This document shows positions 24,655 to 32,971 of a stretch of 46,709 nucleotides of DNA, in pieces. The position numbers were made by a program, and so were the translations under genes. This stretch comes from Paracraurococcus lichenis (GTDB lineage: Bacteria > Pseudomonadota > Alphaproteobacteria > Acetobacterales > Acetobacteraceae). Numbering within the stretch: the first letter of the stretch is position 1; every line of letters begins with the position of its first letter. The DNA lies in assembly GCF_030657435.1 (NCBI RefSeq), contig NZ_JAUTWS010000047.1:1-46709 (forward strand). The letters run 5' to 3'. The notes below the pieces were generated by a model that saw only the letters and a program-made list of their open reading frames with translations, did not search any database and had not been told where the DNA came from.

Positions 24655-26520
24655 TCAGTCCACCCGCTCCAGCTCGATCCGCGTGTCGATGTCGCGCCGC
24701 ACCTCCTCCAGCAGCTTCGCCGCCTCGGTGCGCAGCGGGCCCTCGCAGAGCGGCTGCTCGACCCGCGAGGCCATGCGCCGCGCGACCCGCAGCGTGCCGC
24801 CCTCGAGGGACCAGCGCGCCTCGAAGCTCCAGGCCTCGCCCTTGAGGCTGCGGTCGCGCGGCAGGCGTGCGAGCCGGAAGCCGGGCGGCAGGGTGAGTTC
24901 CAGGTCCTCCGCCTGCTCGCCGGCCTGGCAGGGCGTCGGCTCCGTCGCCGGCAGGCCGCGCAGCAGGGCAGGGCCCAGCAGGCCGTCGCCCGCCCGCGGC
25001 AGCAGCCGCATGCCGCTCGGCACCTGGAAGCCGTCGCCCTCCAGCAGGCCCGGCCGCGCCTCCAGGCTGAAGCGCCCGGAGACGCTATAGCCCGGGCCGG
25101 TGGCCCCGAGCGGCGCCGGGACGACCAGGCCGGTCCCGATCTGGCCGATGGCGCGCAACTGCTCGGCCGCGGCGCGCTCGCCGCCCTGGGCCTGCGCCGC
25201 GGCTGCCATGCGCCGCAGCCAGGGGACATAGGCGCCGGTCGCCTCCGTCAGGCTCTCGCCGGCGATGCGGCCCTCCCCGTCCAGCGCCATGCGGGTGACG
25301 AGGCGCGAGGTGCTGAAGCCCGGCGGCACCGCCGGCATCCGCCGCGGCGCGGCGCCGGCCGCGGTCACGTGCAGGATCGGCTTGCCGTAGAGGCCGCCCG
25401 CGAGGATGCCGAGCGGCGTGCCCGCGGCGGTGCTGTCGCCATAGAGGTCCCAGTCCGGCAGCCAGGCGATGACGTGGTTGAAGGCGGTCAGGGTCGGCGG
25501 GCCGCTCAGGCGATAGGTGGGGCCGAGATTGACCAGCACCGGCTCGGCCGCGATGCCGCGGGCCTGCAGCAGCGCCATGAGCAGCACCACCTGGTCCTTG
25601 CAGTCGCCATGCCCGCGGGAGAGCACCAGCTCCGCATCGTTCGGCACGAAATTGCCGTCGCCGACATAGATCGCCACCCAGCGGATGTTGCGGGCGACCC
25701 AGTCGAAGAGCCGCCGCGCCTCCTCCCGCCGGTCGGCGCTGCCGGCGGCGAGGCTGTCCGCCAGTTCCTGGATGCGCGGCGTGACGCGGACCTTGCGCGC
25801 GACCAGCGCCGCGTATTCGCGGCTGAAGGTCGGCCAGTCCGGGAAGCTGGAGGCGAAGATCCGCGGCAGGCGGTCGAGCGGGGCGAGGACGGCGATATCG
25901 GTCGCCACCGCCGGCGCCCGCCAGCGCCAGCGATGCACCTGCATTCCGCCCTCCGCCGCCACGGCATGCGCCGGCCCGAATTCCTCGGTGACGAGCGGCA
26001 TGCCCCTGGGCAGGCGGATCGTCACCTCCGCATCCTCCCAGGTCGCGGTGCGGGCGAAGAGGGTGGTGAGCGCGAAGCGGCCGGGGAAGACCGGCCGCAC
26101 GATGGTCCGCTTCCAGGTCGTGACCAGGACGTCGCCCCCCGCGACCTCCGGCAGGATGGCGATGACCTGCACCCGGTTGGCGTATTGCGGCAGGTTGGCC
26201 TGGCCGGGCGCCATCTGCCGCCGGACGGAGGCGGGCGGGACCGGCAGGCGCCGGCCATCGGGCTTCAGCGTATAGCCCTCGACCAGGTCGATGCGCTCGA
26301 CGCCCTCGCTGTAGGTCATGGCCTGCTGCGCCTCGCGCTGCGCAGCGGCGTCGTTGCCGGCGGCGATCTCCGTCCGCGTGGTCTGCACGGCGCGGCCATC
26401 GGCCTCGACCAGGATGTCGGAGCGGAAGAGCCGGATGGAGGCGGCCGGCTCCGCGGCACGGGTCTGCCCGGCGAGGGCTGCGCAGAGCAGGGCGACCCCG
26501 AGGCCGATCCGGTGCCGCAT
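24655..26520 (-). CDS. Exported DUF3857 / transglutaminase-like protein
   Basis: A 621-aa exported protein. The signal peptide is RIGLGVALLCAALAGQTRA. An N-terminal DUF3857 domain (about 30-220) precedes a transglutaminase-like cysteine-protease fold (about 250-400). The Cys is in SRGHGDCKDQVVLLMALLQA, the His in FNHVIAWLPDWDLYGDS and the Asp just after it, so a full Cys-His-Asp triad is present. Proteins of this type sit in the periplasm or outer membrane of many Gram-negatives; the substrate is usually unknown. AAGGAGAG lies about 7 nt before the ATG, which fixes the start against longer in-frame options. It is followed by no partner gene. Confidence 0.87.
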   Translation of the reverse strand: MRHRIGLGVALLCAALAGQTRAAEPAASIRLFRSDILVEADGRAVQTTRTEIAAGNDAAAQREAQQAMTYSEGVERIDLVEGYTLKPDGRRLPVPPASVRRQMAPGQANLPQYANRVQVIAILPEVAGGDVLVTTWKRTIVRPVFPGRFALTTLFARTATWEDAEVTIRLPRGMPLVTEEFGPAHAVAAEGGMQVHRWRWRAPAVATDIAVLAPLDRLPRIFASSFPDWPTFSREYAALVARKVRVTPRIQELADSLAAGSADRREEARRLFDWVARNIRWVAIYVGDGNFVPNDAELVLSRGHGDCKDQVVLLMALLQARGIAAEPVLVNLGPTYRLSGPPTLTAFNHVIAWLPDWDLYGDSTAAGTPLGILAGGLYGKPILHVTAAGAAPRRMPAVPPGFSTSRLVTRMALDGEGRIAGESLTEATGAYVPWLRRMAAAAQAQGGERAAAEQLRAIGQIGTGLVVPAPLGATGPGYSVSGRFSLEARPGLLEGDGFQVPSGMRLLPRAGDGLLGPALLRGLPATEPTPCQAGEQAEDLELTLPPGFRLARLPRDRSLKGEAWSFEARWSLEGGTLRVARRMASRVEQPLCEGPLRTEAAKLLEEVRRDIDTRIELERVD

Positions 26521-26599
26521 GCGCGCTCTCCTTCCTGCCGCCTGCCGCCCAGGCTGCGGCTTTCCGCCGGGCGGCACAACCGAAATGCGGCCGGCGCGG

Positions 26600-27121
26600 T
26601 CAGTCGGCGGCGGCGCGGATGCGCTCCAGGTGCAGCGCCGCCCTGGCGCCCCAGCCGCTGACATCGGGCGGGACCTCCGGCCGGAAGGCCTCGTAGAGGC
26701 GGAAGCCGATCCGGTTCAGTTCCTCCGGCTCGAAGCGGGCGGCGAGGTCCTCCATCGCCGCCCGGACCTCCGGCAGCCGCTCGCCGAAAGCGCGGGCGAC
26801 ATAGGCCCGCACCGCACCGGGCTTGGCCGGCCTGCCGTCCGGCTCGGCGGCCAGCGGGCCCTCCGGCCCCTCGGCCAGCGGGATCTCGCGGCCGAGCAGC
26901 CGGACGGTCCGGCGCGGCGCCGGCCGCCCTTCCTTCGGGGCGGCGGCCTCGTGCTCCTCGGCGAGGCCCAGCCGCCGCGCCTTGGCCCGCGCCGCGGTGC
27001 CGGCGACGGCGCTGGCCAGGCTGAGCGCGGTGTCCGGCGCATGGCCCAGCCGCTCCGCCACCACGGCGGCCCAGAGGGTGAGGACGGGGGCGCGGTTCAC
27101 GCGGATCGGGGCGGTGCTCAT
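26600..27121 (-). CDS. Conserved hypothetical protein
   Basis: A 173-aa cytoplasmic protein. The opening TAPIRVNRAPVLTLWAAVVA plus ERLGHAPDTALSLASAVAGT matches a conserved proteobacterial hypothetical family that I recall without a known function. A later LLGREIPLAEGPEGPLAAEP and a helical C-terminus (YVARAFGERLPEVRAAMEDL, then GWGARAALHLERIRAAAD) follow. The N-terminal half may be DNA-binding-like, but this is not certain. ATGs at 27130 and 27151 are alternative starts. It lies 79 nt upstream of the DUF3857 gene on the same strand and may be co-transcribed with it. Confidence 0.7.
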   Translation of the reverse strand: MSTAPIRVNRAPVLTLWAAVVAERLGHAPDTALSLASAVAGTAARAKARRLGLAEEHEAAAPKEGRPAPRRTVRLLGREIPLAEGPEGPLAAEPDGRPAKPGAVRAYVARAFGERLPEVRAAMEDLAARFEPEELNRIGFRLYEAFRPEVPPDVSGWGARAALHLERIRAAAD

Positions 27122-27489
27122 CCCATCCATCCTGGCATGTGCCGGCCGCATATCCGCCGCCGCACCTCGTTAACACTATCGCCAGTCTTTGAGCGGCACC
27201 CGAGCCACCGCCGCACCGTTTCGGGCAGCGGAGTCGCAACGGCGGCGCGGCGAAGGACAGGCTGAGGCACCTCCGGCGCACCGCCATTCACATTTTCGAA
27301 GGATAGTTCAACCGATGGTTCGGGACGCATATCTCGCCTGCCATGGGGCGCGGCGGGGTCGCGGGGCAGCCCGGCGGCGGGGGAAGGAGACCATGGAAGA
27401 CAGACAAGGGGCGCAGCGGCGCCATCATCCGGTTGCGCCCGGCCAGGCATCGGCGCGTGATGGTCACCGGGGCTGAGCGAGGAACACCC
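27122..27489. other. Intergenic region between divergent genes
   Basis: About 370 nt between the reverse hypothetical and the forward HIRAN-like gene. It must hold promoters for both directions; the AT-richer patches GTTAACACTATCG (27170-27182) and CATTCACATTTTCGAAGGATAG (about 27286-27307) are the best candidates. A 53-codon frame at 27315-27476 has GAAGGA about 11 nt upstream but no recognisable product, so I do not call it a gene. Confidence 0.4.
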
Positions 27490-27837
27490 ATGCCCATCGG
27501 CATCGCGGCCGCGGTACCCGCCCTTTTTCACAGCTTCATCTCCGGCATCGGGGAGCGCGCCGCCCCCACGGATCTGGCCAGGCTCCGCCCGGGCCTGACG
27601 CTCGCCCTCCGCCGCGCCGGGCGGCCGCAGCGCGGCTTCTCGATCGAGGTCATCCTGCCGGAGGGCGCGCCGCTCGGCTGGCTGCCGCGGGAGGACGAGG
27701 CGGCGCTCGAGGCGCTCGGCCTCGCGCCCGACGCCGCCACGGTGCGCGTCGCCGGGATCGTGCCCGCCTTCCAGCGTCCGCGGGTGCATATCGAGATCGC
27801 CGGGCCGGCGATGCCGGCGGTCGTCCCGGCCGCCTGA
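27490..27837 (+). CDS. Small HIRAN-like domain protein
   Basis: A 115-aa protein whose middle resembles a HIRAN domain, a small fold that binds DNA ends in helicases and also occurs alone: DLARLRPGLTLALRRAGRPQ, then GFSIEVILPEGAPLGWLPRE and DEAALEALGLAP. The usual Asn-Pro-His-Asp-type segment between the two halves is shortened here, so the assignment is tentative. GCGAGGA lies 5-10 nt before the ATG. It is followed by ridA after 87 nt. Its function is not known. Confidence 0.6.
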   Translation: MPIGIAAAVPALFHSFISGIGERAAPTDLARLRPGLTLALRRAGRPQRGFSIEVILPEGAPLGWLPREDEAALEALGLAPDAATVRVAGIVPAFQRPRVHIEIAGPAMPAVVPAA

Positions 27838-27924
27838 TCGCGGCGCCGGGCCGCCGCGGACCCGGTTCCCGCCCGCCGGGGCCTGCTCTATCAGGACCGC
27901 GAGACGGGCAGGGGAGTCGGGACC

Positions 27925-28293
27925 ATGGCGATCCGGCGGCTGGCGGAGGAGGGCAGGCTCTCCGGCGCGGTGGTGCATGGCGGGCTGGTCCGGCTGGCGG
28001 GGCAGGTGGCGGACGACGCCACGCTGGACGCCGAGGGGCAGACCGCCGATATCCTGGCGCAGATCGATGCCTTGCTGGCCGAGGCCGAGACCTCGAAGCG
28101 CAACCTGCTGAGCGTGACGATCGTCCTGGCCGACATCGCCGATGCCCCGGCCATGAACCGCGCCTGGGACCGCTGGCTCGATCCCGCGGCGAAGCCGGCC
28201 CGCATGACCATCCAGGCGGCGCTGGTCGATCCCACCTGGAAGGTGGAGATCACCGGCGTCGCCGCGCTGGACGGAGGGGCGGCGCCGGCGTGA
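27925..28293 (+). CDS. RidA family protein (enamine/imine deaminase)
   Basis: A 122-aa member of the YjgF/YER057c/UK114 family, which hydrolyses reactive enamine/imine intermediates made by PLP enzymes. Family features are RLAGQVADD, the helix QTADILAQIDALLAEAETSK, NLLSVTIVLADIAD, and the C-terminal ARMTIQAALVDPTWKVEITG with the conserved arginine near residue 93. The Pro-Thr/Ser segment normally before AVG is replaced, which suggests a subgroup of broader role. It overlaps the downstream channel gene by 4 nt (GTGA), so the two are translationally linked, an unusual pairing. Confidence 0.88.
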   Translation: MAIRRLAEEGRLSGAVVHGGLVRLAGQVADDATLDAEGQTADILAQIDALLAEAETSKRNLLSVTIVLADIADAPAMNRAWDRWLDPAAKPARMTIQAALVDPTWKVEITGVAALDGGAAPA

Positions 28294-29321
28294 TCGCGCC
28301 CTACCCGCACCGCCGGGGCCGGCCGCCCAAGGGCTTCGGCACCTCGCTCGGCATGTCGCTCGCGCTCATGCTGCTGGTGGCGGGCGGCGTCGCCGACCAG
28401 GGCGGCGTCTTCCCGCTGGTGGTGCTGGGCGGCGCGGCGGCGGCGGTGGGCGCCCTCTACCTGATCTACCCGCATGGGCCGCAATTCGCCCTCGGCACGG
28501 CCAACGGGCTGGCGATGTATGCCTGCCTCTATGCCGTGCTCGGCCGCGCCGGCTTCCCGGAGGCGCCGCCGGCCGCCCGCATGATCGGCTTCCTGCTGCC
28601 GGTCGCCGGCTTCGTCGCGGCCTGCTGGGTCAAGCGCGGCGTGCTGCGCGCCTGGGCGCAGGGGGAGGAGGCGGCCGACATCGCGCATCTGCCGCGCTTC
28701 GCCCGCTGGCTGGTCGCGGTCGGCCTGGTCGGGGTGGTCTCCCTCTCCGTGCCGATCAACCGGCTCGGCGAGCCGCAGCAGGGCGCCGCGCTGCTCGCCG
28801 CCATGGGCGCGATCACCGTCATCAGCGTCACCGCGGTGGCCGATGTCGTCCGGCTGCTGGTCGATGTCGCGGTCATCTTCCGCGCCGTCACCCTCCGCCT
28901 CAGCCGCCTCGCGGTGCCGATCGCCGCCTTCTCCTCGCTCTGGGCGCTGCTGGTGGTTATCTTCGGCTCGCTCTACCGGATCGCCGACGGGCTCTCCTCC
29001 CACCCGCTCTTCCACGGGCCGGAGGGCGCGATCCGCATCGACTTCTCGGACGCGCTGCATTTCAGCGTCGTCACGCTTTCCTCCGTCGGCTATGGCGACA
29101 TCCAGCCGGTGGATGACGGCATCCGCGTGCTGGCCAGCATCCAGATGCTCTTCGCCCAGTTGCTGCTGCTCTTCGGCTTCTACGAAATCATGCGCGGCAG
29201 CCGGGCCGGCAACCCGGATGCGCAGGCCTCCACGCCCTCGCGCAGCCAACATCAGGGCGCAGCGCCGCTGCCGTCGCATGCCGCGCCGCAGGAGGCCCGC
29301 CCCGGCGCCGCCGGGGATTAG
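28290..29321 (+). CDS. Potassium-channel-like membrane protein (two-pore-helix ion channel domain)
   Basis: A 343-aa inner-membrane protein with about six to seven hydrophobic segments before the pore. The selectivity filter TLSSVGYGD (262-270) and the following helix LASIQMLFAQLLLLFGFYEI (281-300) form a bacterial K+ channel pore (Ion_trans_2 type), with the preceding segment IAAFSSLWALLVVIFGSLYR as the outer helix. There is no RCK/TrkA regulatory domain; the C-terminal tail of about 40 residues is low-complexity. It starts with GTG inside the ridA stop. Function is likely K+ conductance, and gating is unknown. Confidence 0.85.
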   Translation: MIAPYPHRRGRPPKGFGTSLGMSLALMLLVAGGVADQGGVFPLVVLGGAAAAVGALYLIYPHGPQFALGTANGLAMYACLYAVLGRAGFPEAPPAARMIGFLLPVAGFVAACWVKRGVLRAWAQGEEAADIAHLPRFARWLVAVGLVGVVSLSVPINRLGEPQQGAALLAAMGAITVISVTAVADVVRLLVDVAVIFRAVTLRLSRLAVPIAAFSSLWALLVVIFGSLYRIADGLSSHPLFHGPEGAIRIDFSDALHFSVVTLSSVGYGDIQPVDDGIRVLASIQMLFAQLLLLFGFYEIMRGSRAGNPDAQASTPSRSQHQGAAPLPSHAAPQEARPGAAGD

Positions 29322-29533
29322 GGCCCCGGCAGCATGAGAGCAGGCCGGCGGCGGATCCTGCCGGCCGATGCGCCGCCGCCGCTGCCGCTCGCGCCGGCAG
29401 GCCGCCGTGCGCCCTTGCGGCCGCGCCCATCGCCGGACAAGTCTGGGGCACGCTTCCGCCGCATTCCGCGGCCATCTATGCAGCGGGCCGGGGTGCCGCA
29501 CGCGCCTCGGGCCCATGGAAGGATGAAGAGCAG

Positions 29534-30535
29534 ATGACCGACGCGGAACGGGCCGCCCATTGGCGTGGGAAGCGCGTCCTCGTGACCGGCGGGGCGGGCT
29601 TCCTCGGCAGCGCGCTCTGCCACCGGCTCGCCGCGCTCGGCGCGCGGGTGACTGCCATCGACGCCATGATGCCGGAAGGCGGGGCGAACATCGCCAATCT
29701 CGAGGGCGCCTCGGTCCTGCTGGTGCGCGGCGACATCCGGGAGGTCGAGTTGCACTCGCTCTGCCAGGACGTGGACGTGCTGTTCAACATGGCCGCCCAG
29801 ACCAGCCACATGGGCGGGCAGAAGGACCCGGTCTCCGACATCGCCATCAACGCCGTCGCCCAGGTCCGGCTGATCGGCGTGATGCGGGAGGCGGCGCCGA
29901 AGGCGACTGTCGTGCACGCCTCGACGCGCCAGTTCTACGGCAAGCCGCTGCGCCTGCCGGTCGATGAATTCCACCCGGTGCAGCCGCCCGACGCCAACGG
30001 CGTCTCCAAATTCGCCGGCGAGCAGTACTGGCTGCTGGAGCAGCGCGTGCTCGGCCGCCCCGTCGTCTCGCTGCGCCTGACCAATTGCTACGGCCCGCGG
30101 CTCCGCATCCGCGACGCCAAGCAGACCTTCCTCGGCATCTGGCTGCGCCGGGTGCTGGAGGGCGAGGGTTTCGAGGTCTGGGGCGGCGAGCAGCTCCGCG
30201 ACCTGACCTATGTGGACGACGTGGTCCGCGCCTTCCTGCTGGCCGCCGAATGCGCGCCGCGGCCCGAGGTCGCGGGGCGGGTCTTCAACCTCGGCGGCTC
30301 GCCGCCGGCCTCGCTGATCGAGCTCGCGGACCGGCTGATTGCGGCCAATGGCGGAGCGGGACACTATGCCGTGAAGAGCTTCCCGGCCGACCGCGCGCCC
30401 ATCGACATCGGCAGCTATCACGCCGATGACCGCGCCTTCCGCGCCGCCACCGGCTGGGCGCCGCTGGTGGGTCTGGACGAGGGGCTGGCGCTGTCGCTCG
30501 AATGGTATCGCGCGCGGCTGGCGGACTATGTCTGA
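29534..30535 (+). CDS. NAD-dependent epimerase/dehydratase family protein (extended SDR)
   Basis: A 333-aa sugar-nucleotide enzyme of the extended short-chain dehydrogenase family. The NAD motif is TGGAGFLG (18-25); NMAAQTSHMG and the active-site Ser/Thr in ASTRQFYGKP are present. At the usual YxxxK position it has Asn155-Gly-Val-Ser-Lys159, so the catalytic Tyr is replaced by Asn; I recall related epimerase-like proteins with Asn here, which suggests a subfamily trait rather than decay. Later motifs (LTNCYGPRLRI, FEVWGGEQLRDLTYVDDVVR and FNLGGSPP) are normal for the group. It lies 24 nt from a DegT aminotransferase gene. It probably makes a modified sugar for surface polysaccharide; the substrate is unknown. 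Confidence 0.85.
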   Translation: MTDAERAAHWRGKRVLVTGGAGFLGSALCHRLAALGARVTAIDAMMPEGGANIANLEGASVLLVRGDIREVELHSLCQDVDVLFNMAAQTSHMGGQKDPVSDIAINAVAQVRLIGVMREAAPKATVVHASTRQFYGKPLRLPVDEFHPVQPPDANGVSKFAGEQYWLLEQRVLGRPVVSLRLTNCYGPRLRIRDAKQTFLGIWLRRVLEGEGFEVWGGEQLRDLTYVDDVVRAFLLAAECAPRPEVAGRVFNLGGSPPASLIELADRLIAANGGAGHYAVKSFPADRAPIDIGSYHADDRAFRAATGWAPLVGLDEGLALSLEWYRARLADYV

Positions 30536-30559
30536 GGGGGGCGTTCCGGGACCGCTGCC

Positions 30560-31690
30560 ATGACCGAGAGCATGATTCCGCAGGCCAATCCGGGTGCCGG
30601 CTACCTCGCGCAGAAGGAGGCGATCGACGCCGCCGTGCAGCGCGCGCTCGGCTCCGGCTGGTACATCCTGGGCAAGGAGGGCGAAGCCTTCGAGCGGGAA
30701 TTCGCCGCCTGGCTCGGCACCACCCGTGCCGTCGGCTGCGCCAACGGCACCGATGCGCTGGCGCTGGTGCTGCGCGGCATGGGCATCGGGGAGGGGATGA
30801 CGGTCGCCACCGTCTCCCACACCGCGGTCGCCACCGTCGCCGCGATCGAGATGGCCGGCGCCGTGCCGCTGCTGCTCGACATCGACCCCGATACCTACAC
30901 CATGGATCCGGATGAGCTCCGCGCGGTGCTCGAGGACCCGCCGCCCGGCCTGCCGCCGATCCGCGCCGCCATCGCCGTGCATCTCTACGGCCAGGCCTGC
31001 GACCTCGACCCGATGCTGGAGGCCTGCGCGGCCAATGGCGTCGCGCTGATCGAGGACTGCGCGCAGTCGCATGGCGCGACGCTGCACGGCCGCAAGCTCG
31101 GCACCTTCGGCACGGCCGCGGCCTTCTCGCTCTATCCCACCAAGAATCTCGGCGCGCTCGGCGATGGCGGCGTGCTGGCGACCGACGATTTCGAGCTGGC
31201 CGACCGCATCGCCGCCATCCGGCAATACGGCTGGAAGGAGCGCTACGTCTCCGCCATGGTCGGGGTGAACAGCCGCCTCGACGAGGTGCAGGCGGCGATC
31301 CTCAGGGTCAAGCTGACCGCGCTCGATGCCGGCAATGCCCGGCGGCGGGAGATCGCGGCGGCCTATGACGCGGCGCTCGCCGGCGGGCCGCTCGCCGCGC
31401 CCGAGCGGCGGGTGGATGCCGAGCATGTCTTCCACCAGTATGTGCTCCGCAGCCCACACCGCTCCGACCTGATGGCGCGGCTGCGGGCGGAGGGCATCGG
31501 CACCGGCATCCACTACCCCGTGCCGGTCCATCTGCAGCCGGCCTATGAGGACCGCGTGCCGCTCGGCCCGGCCGGCTGCGCCGAGACGGCGCGGGCGGCG
31601 CAGGAGGTCTTCAGCCTGCCGATGTATCCGGAGCTGACCGAGGCGCAGGTGGAGCGCATCTGCGCGGCGCTGCGGGGCCTCGCGGGCTGA
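30560..31690 (+). CDS. DegT/DnrJ/EryC1/StrS family sugar aminotransferase
   Basis: A 376-aa PLP enzyme that transaminates keto-sugars attached to nucleotides. The PLP lysine is Lys195 in SLYPTKNLGALGDGG; other markers are GTDALALVLRG, IEDCAQSHGA and the substrate loop GWKERYVSAMVGVNSRLDEV. With the upstream SDR it likely forms an amino-sugar pathway for cell-surface glycans, although no glycosyltransferase lies nearby. The ribosome binding site is weak; a second ATG at 30572 is possible. Repeat array B begins on the base after its TGA stop. Confidence 0.92.
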   Translation: MTESMIPQANPGAGYLAQKEAIDAAVQRALGSGWYILGKEGEAFEREFAAWLGTTRAVGCANGTDALALVLRGMGIGEGMTVATVSHTAVATVAAIEMAGAVPLLLDIDPDTYTMDPDELRAVLEDPPPGLPPIRAAIAVHLYGQACDLDPMLEACAANGVALIEDCAQSHGATLHGRKLGTFGTAAAFSLYPTKNLGALGDGGVLATDDFELADRIAAIRQYGWKERYVSAMVGVNSRLDEVQAAILRVKLTALDAGNARRREIAAAYDAALAGGPLAAPERRVDAEHVFHQYVLRSPHRSDLMARLRAEGIGTGIHYPVPVHLQPAYEDRVPLGPAGCAETARAAQEVFSLPMYPELTEAQVERICAALRGLAG

Positions 31691-31855
31691 GGCGTGCCGA
31701 TGACCGAAGGGCCGGATGGCCCGGAGGTCTGAATCGGCTCGCCCAACATACAAGACGTGCCGATGACCGAAGGGCCGAAGGGGTCCCCACGAAGCGCCGC
31801 TTCGTGGGGTGCCCCGGATGGCCCGGAGGTCTGAATCGGCTCGCCCAACATACAA
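31691..31855. repeat. Repeat array B: one 63-bp and one 102-bp palindromic unit
   Basis: The same family as array A at 7108-7374. A 63-bp short unit (31691-31753) is followed by a 102-bp long unit (31754-31855). The short unit matches the array A short unit at 61 of 63 positions. The long unit carries the hairpin CCCCACGAAGC-GCC-GCTTCGTGGGG (31785-31809); its loop is the reverse complement of the GGC loop in array A. As in array A, the array starts immediately after a TGA stop codon and lies between convergent genes. The 75 nt from its end to the next gene hold nothing recognisable. Confidence 0.9.
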
Positions 31856-31930
31856 GACGGCGCGGGCGAGGGGCCGCGTGCCCCTCACTGCCTTGCGGCC
31901 CGGCGGGCCGCTAAGGGACGCCGGAGCGCC

Positions 31931-32782
31931 TTACGCGACGGCCGCGGTCACCGCCTCGGTCGTCAGCGCCTCCCGCGCCGGCCGGTCCAGCGCCTCGATC
32001 CGAACCGCGGGCTTGCCGTAGCCGACCTCGCCGAAGGGGGAGCAGAAGGCGACCTCCGCCGCGTCGCGGCCGATGCCGATGCGCACCAGCCCGTCCGCCG
32101 CCGACTTCCGCGTGGGGTCGAAGAGGAACCAGGCGCCGCCCTCCGGCCCCTCCAGCCAGGCCTCCATGACCGCGTGGAAGTCGGGCGGCGAGAGCCGCCA
32201 AGCATAGGCGCTGACGAAGCGCGCGGGGATGCCGAGCGCCCGGCAGAAGGCGATCGCCAGATGCGCGAAGTCGCGGCAGACGCCCTGCCGCTGCAGCAGC
32301 GTGTCGCGGGCCGAGGTCTGCTCGTCGCTGCTGCCCGGGGTGTAGTCCAGGTTGTCGTGCAGCCAGTTGCAGATGGCCGTGACCCGCTGATGCCCGCGCG
32401 GCAGGTGGCCGAACTCGCGCTGCGCATAGGGGCGCAGCAGGTCGGCCTCGACGTAGCGGCTGGGGTAGAGATGCGTCAGTGCCTCGAGCGGCAGGCGGCC
32501 GGCCGGCACCTCCCGCACCAGCGCCGGGTCGAAGCGGGCGGGGTCCAGCGTCACCTCCGCCTCGTAGCGCACCGTCAGCTTTCCCTTGTCGGCGCAGAGG
32601 CGGACATAGCGGTTGCCGCTCTCCGGCATCTCGAAGCGGTCGAGCGGCAGGTCCTGCGAGAAGCGCAGGCTCTCCCGCGCCACCGCCTGGCCCGGCCGCC
32701 GCTGCGCCTCGATGTTGAAGACGAAGGGCGTGTCATCCGCCTTCACCTCGTAGTCCAGGTCGCAGCCCACCCTGTAGCGCAT
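31931..32782 (-). CDS. Transglutaminase family protein, cytoplasmic
   Basis: A 283-aa protein with an N-terminal bacterial transglutaminase-associated beta domain (about 1-110) and a transglutaminase-like core. The triad is Cys169 in QRQGVCRDFAHLAIAFCRAL, His203 in PPDFHAVMEAWLEG and Asp222 in WFLFDPTRKS. There is no signal peptide. Members are often annotated as cysteine proteases or amidases; no substrate is known. GGAGA lies about 7 nt before the ATG; an upstream ATG at 32800 is less likely. Divergent from the sorbosone-dehydrogenase-like gene. Confidence 0.88.
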   Translation of the reverse strand: MRYRVGCDLDYEVKADDTPFVFNIEAQRRPGQAVARESLRFSQDLPLDRFEMPESGNRYVRLCADKGKLTVRYEAEVTLDPARFDPALVREVPAGRLPLEALTHLYPSRYVEADLLRPYAQREFGHLPRGHQRVTAICNWLHDNLDYTPGSSDEQTSARDTLLQRQGVCRDFAHLAIAFCRALGIPARFVSAYAWRLSPPDFHAVMEAWLEGPEGGAWFLFDPTRKSAADGLVRIGIGRDAAEVAFCSPFGEVGYGKPAVRIEALDRPAREALTTEAVTAAVA

Positions 32783-32971
32783 CGCCTTGTCTCCATGCAT
32801 GACTGCGGCCGGCACGCCCGTGCCGTCCGCCGATGGGGCATGAAATGCCGCCGGCCGCGGCCCGTTGCCGCATGGCTGCCTCCTGCGCGGCGCAAGGGCC
32901 GGCGGCAGCGTCCGGGCAGGGCACCCGGCCCGGCCTCGGGCGTTGGGCAGGCGGATCATCCAGGACCCGTC

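Noticed and set aside
27315..27476. 53-codon small gene in the 27.1-27.5 kb gap
   Set aside because: A purine run is present upstream, but the product is Arg/Gly-rich without recognisable features and would run up to the next gene's ribosome binding site.
29322..29533. Small gene between the channel and the SDR gene
   Set aside because: Open frames here are Arg/Pro-rich with no convincing ribosome binding site or product.
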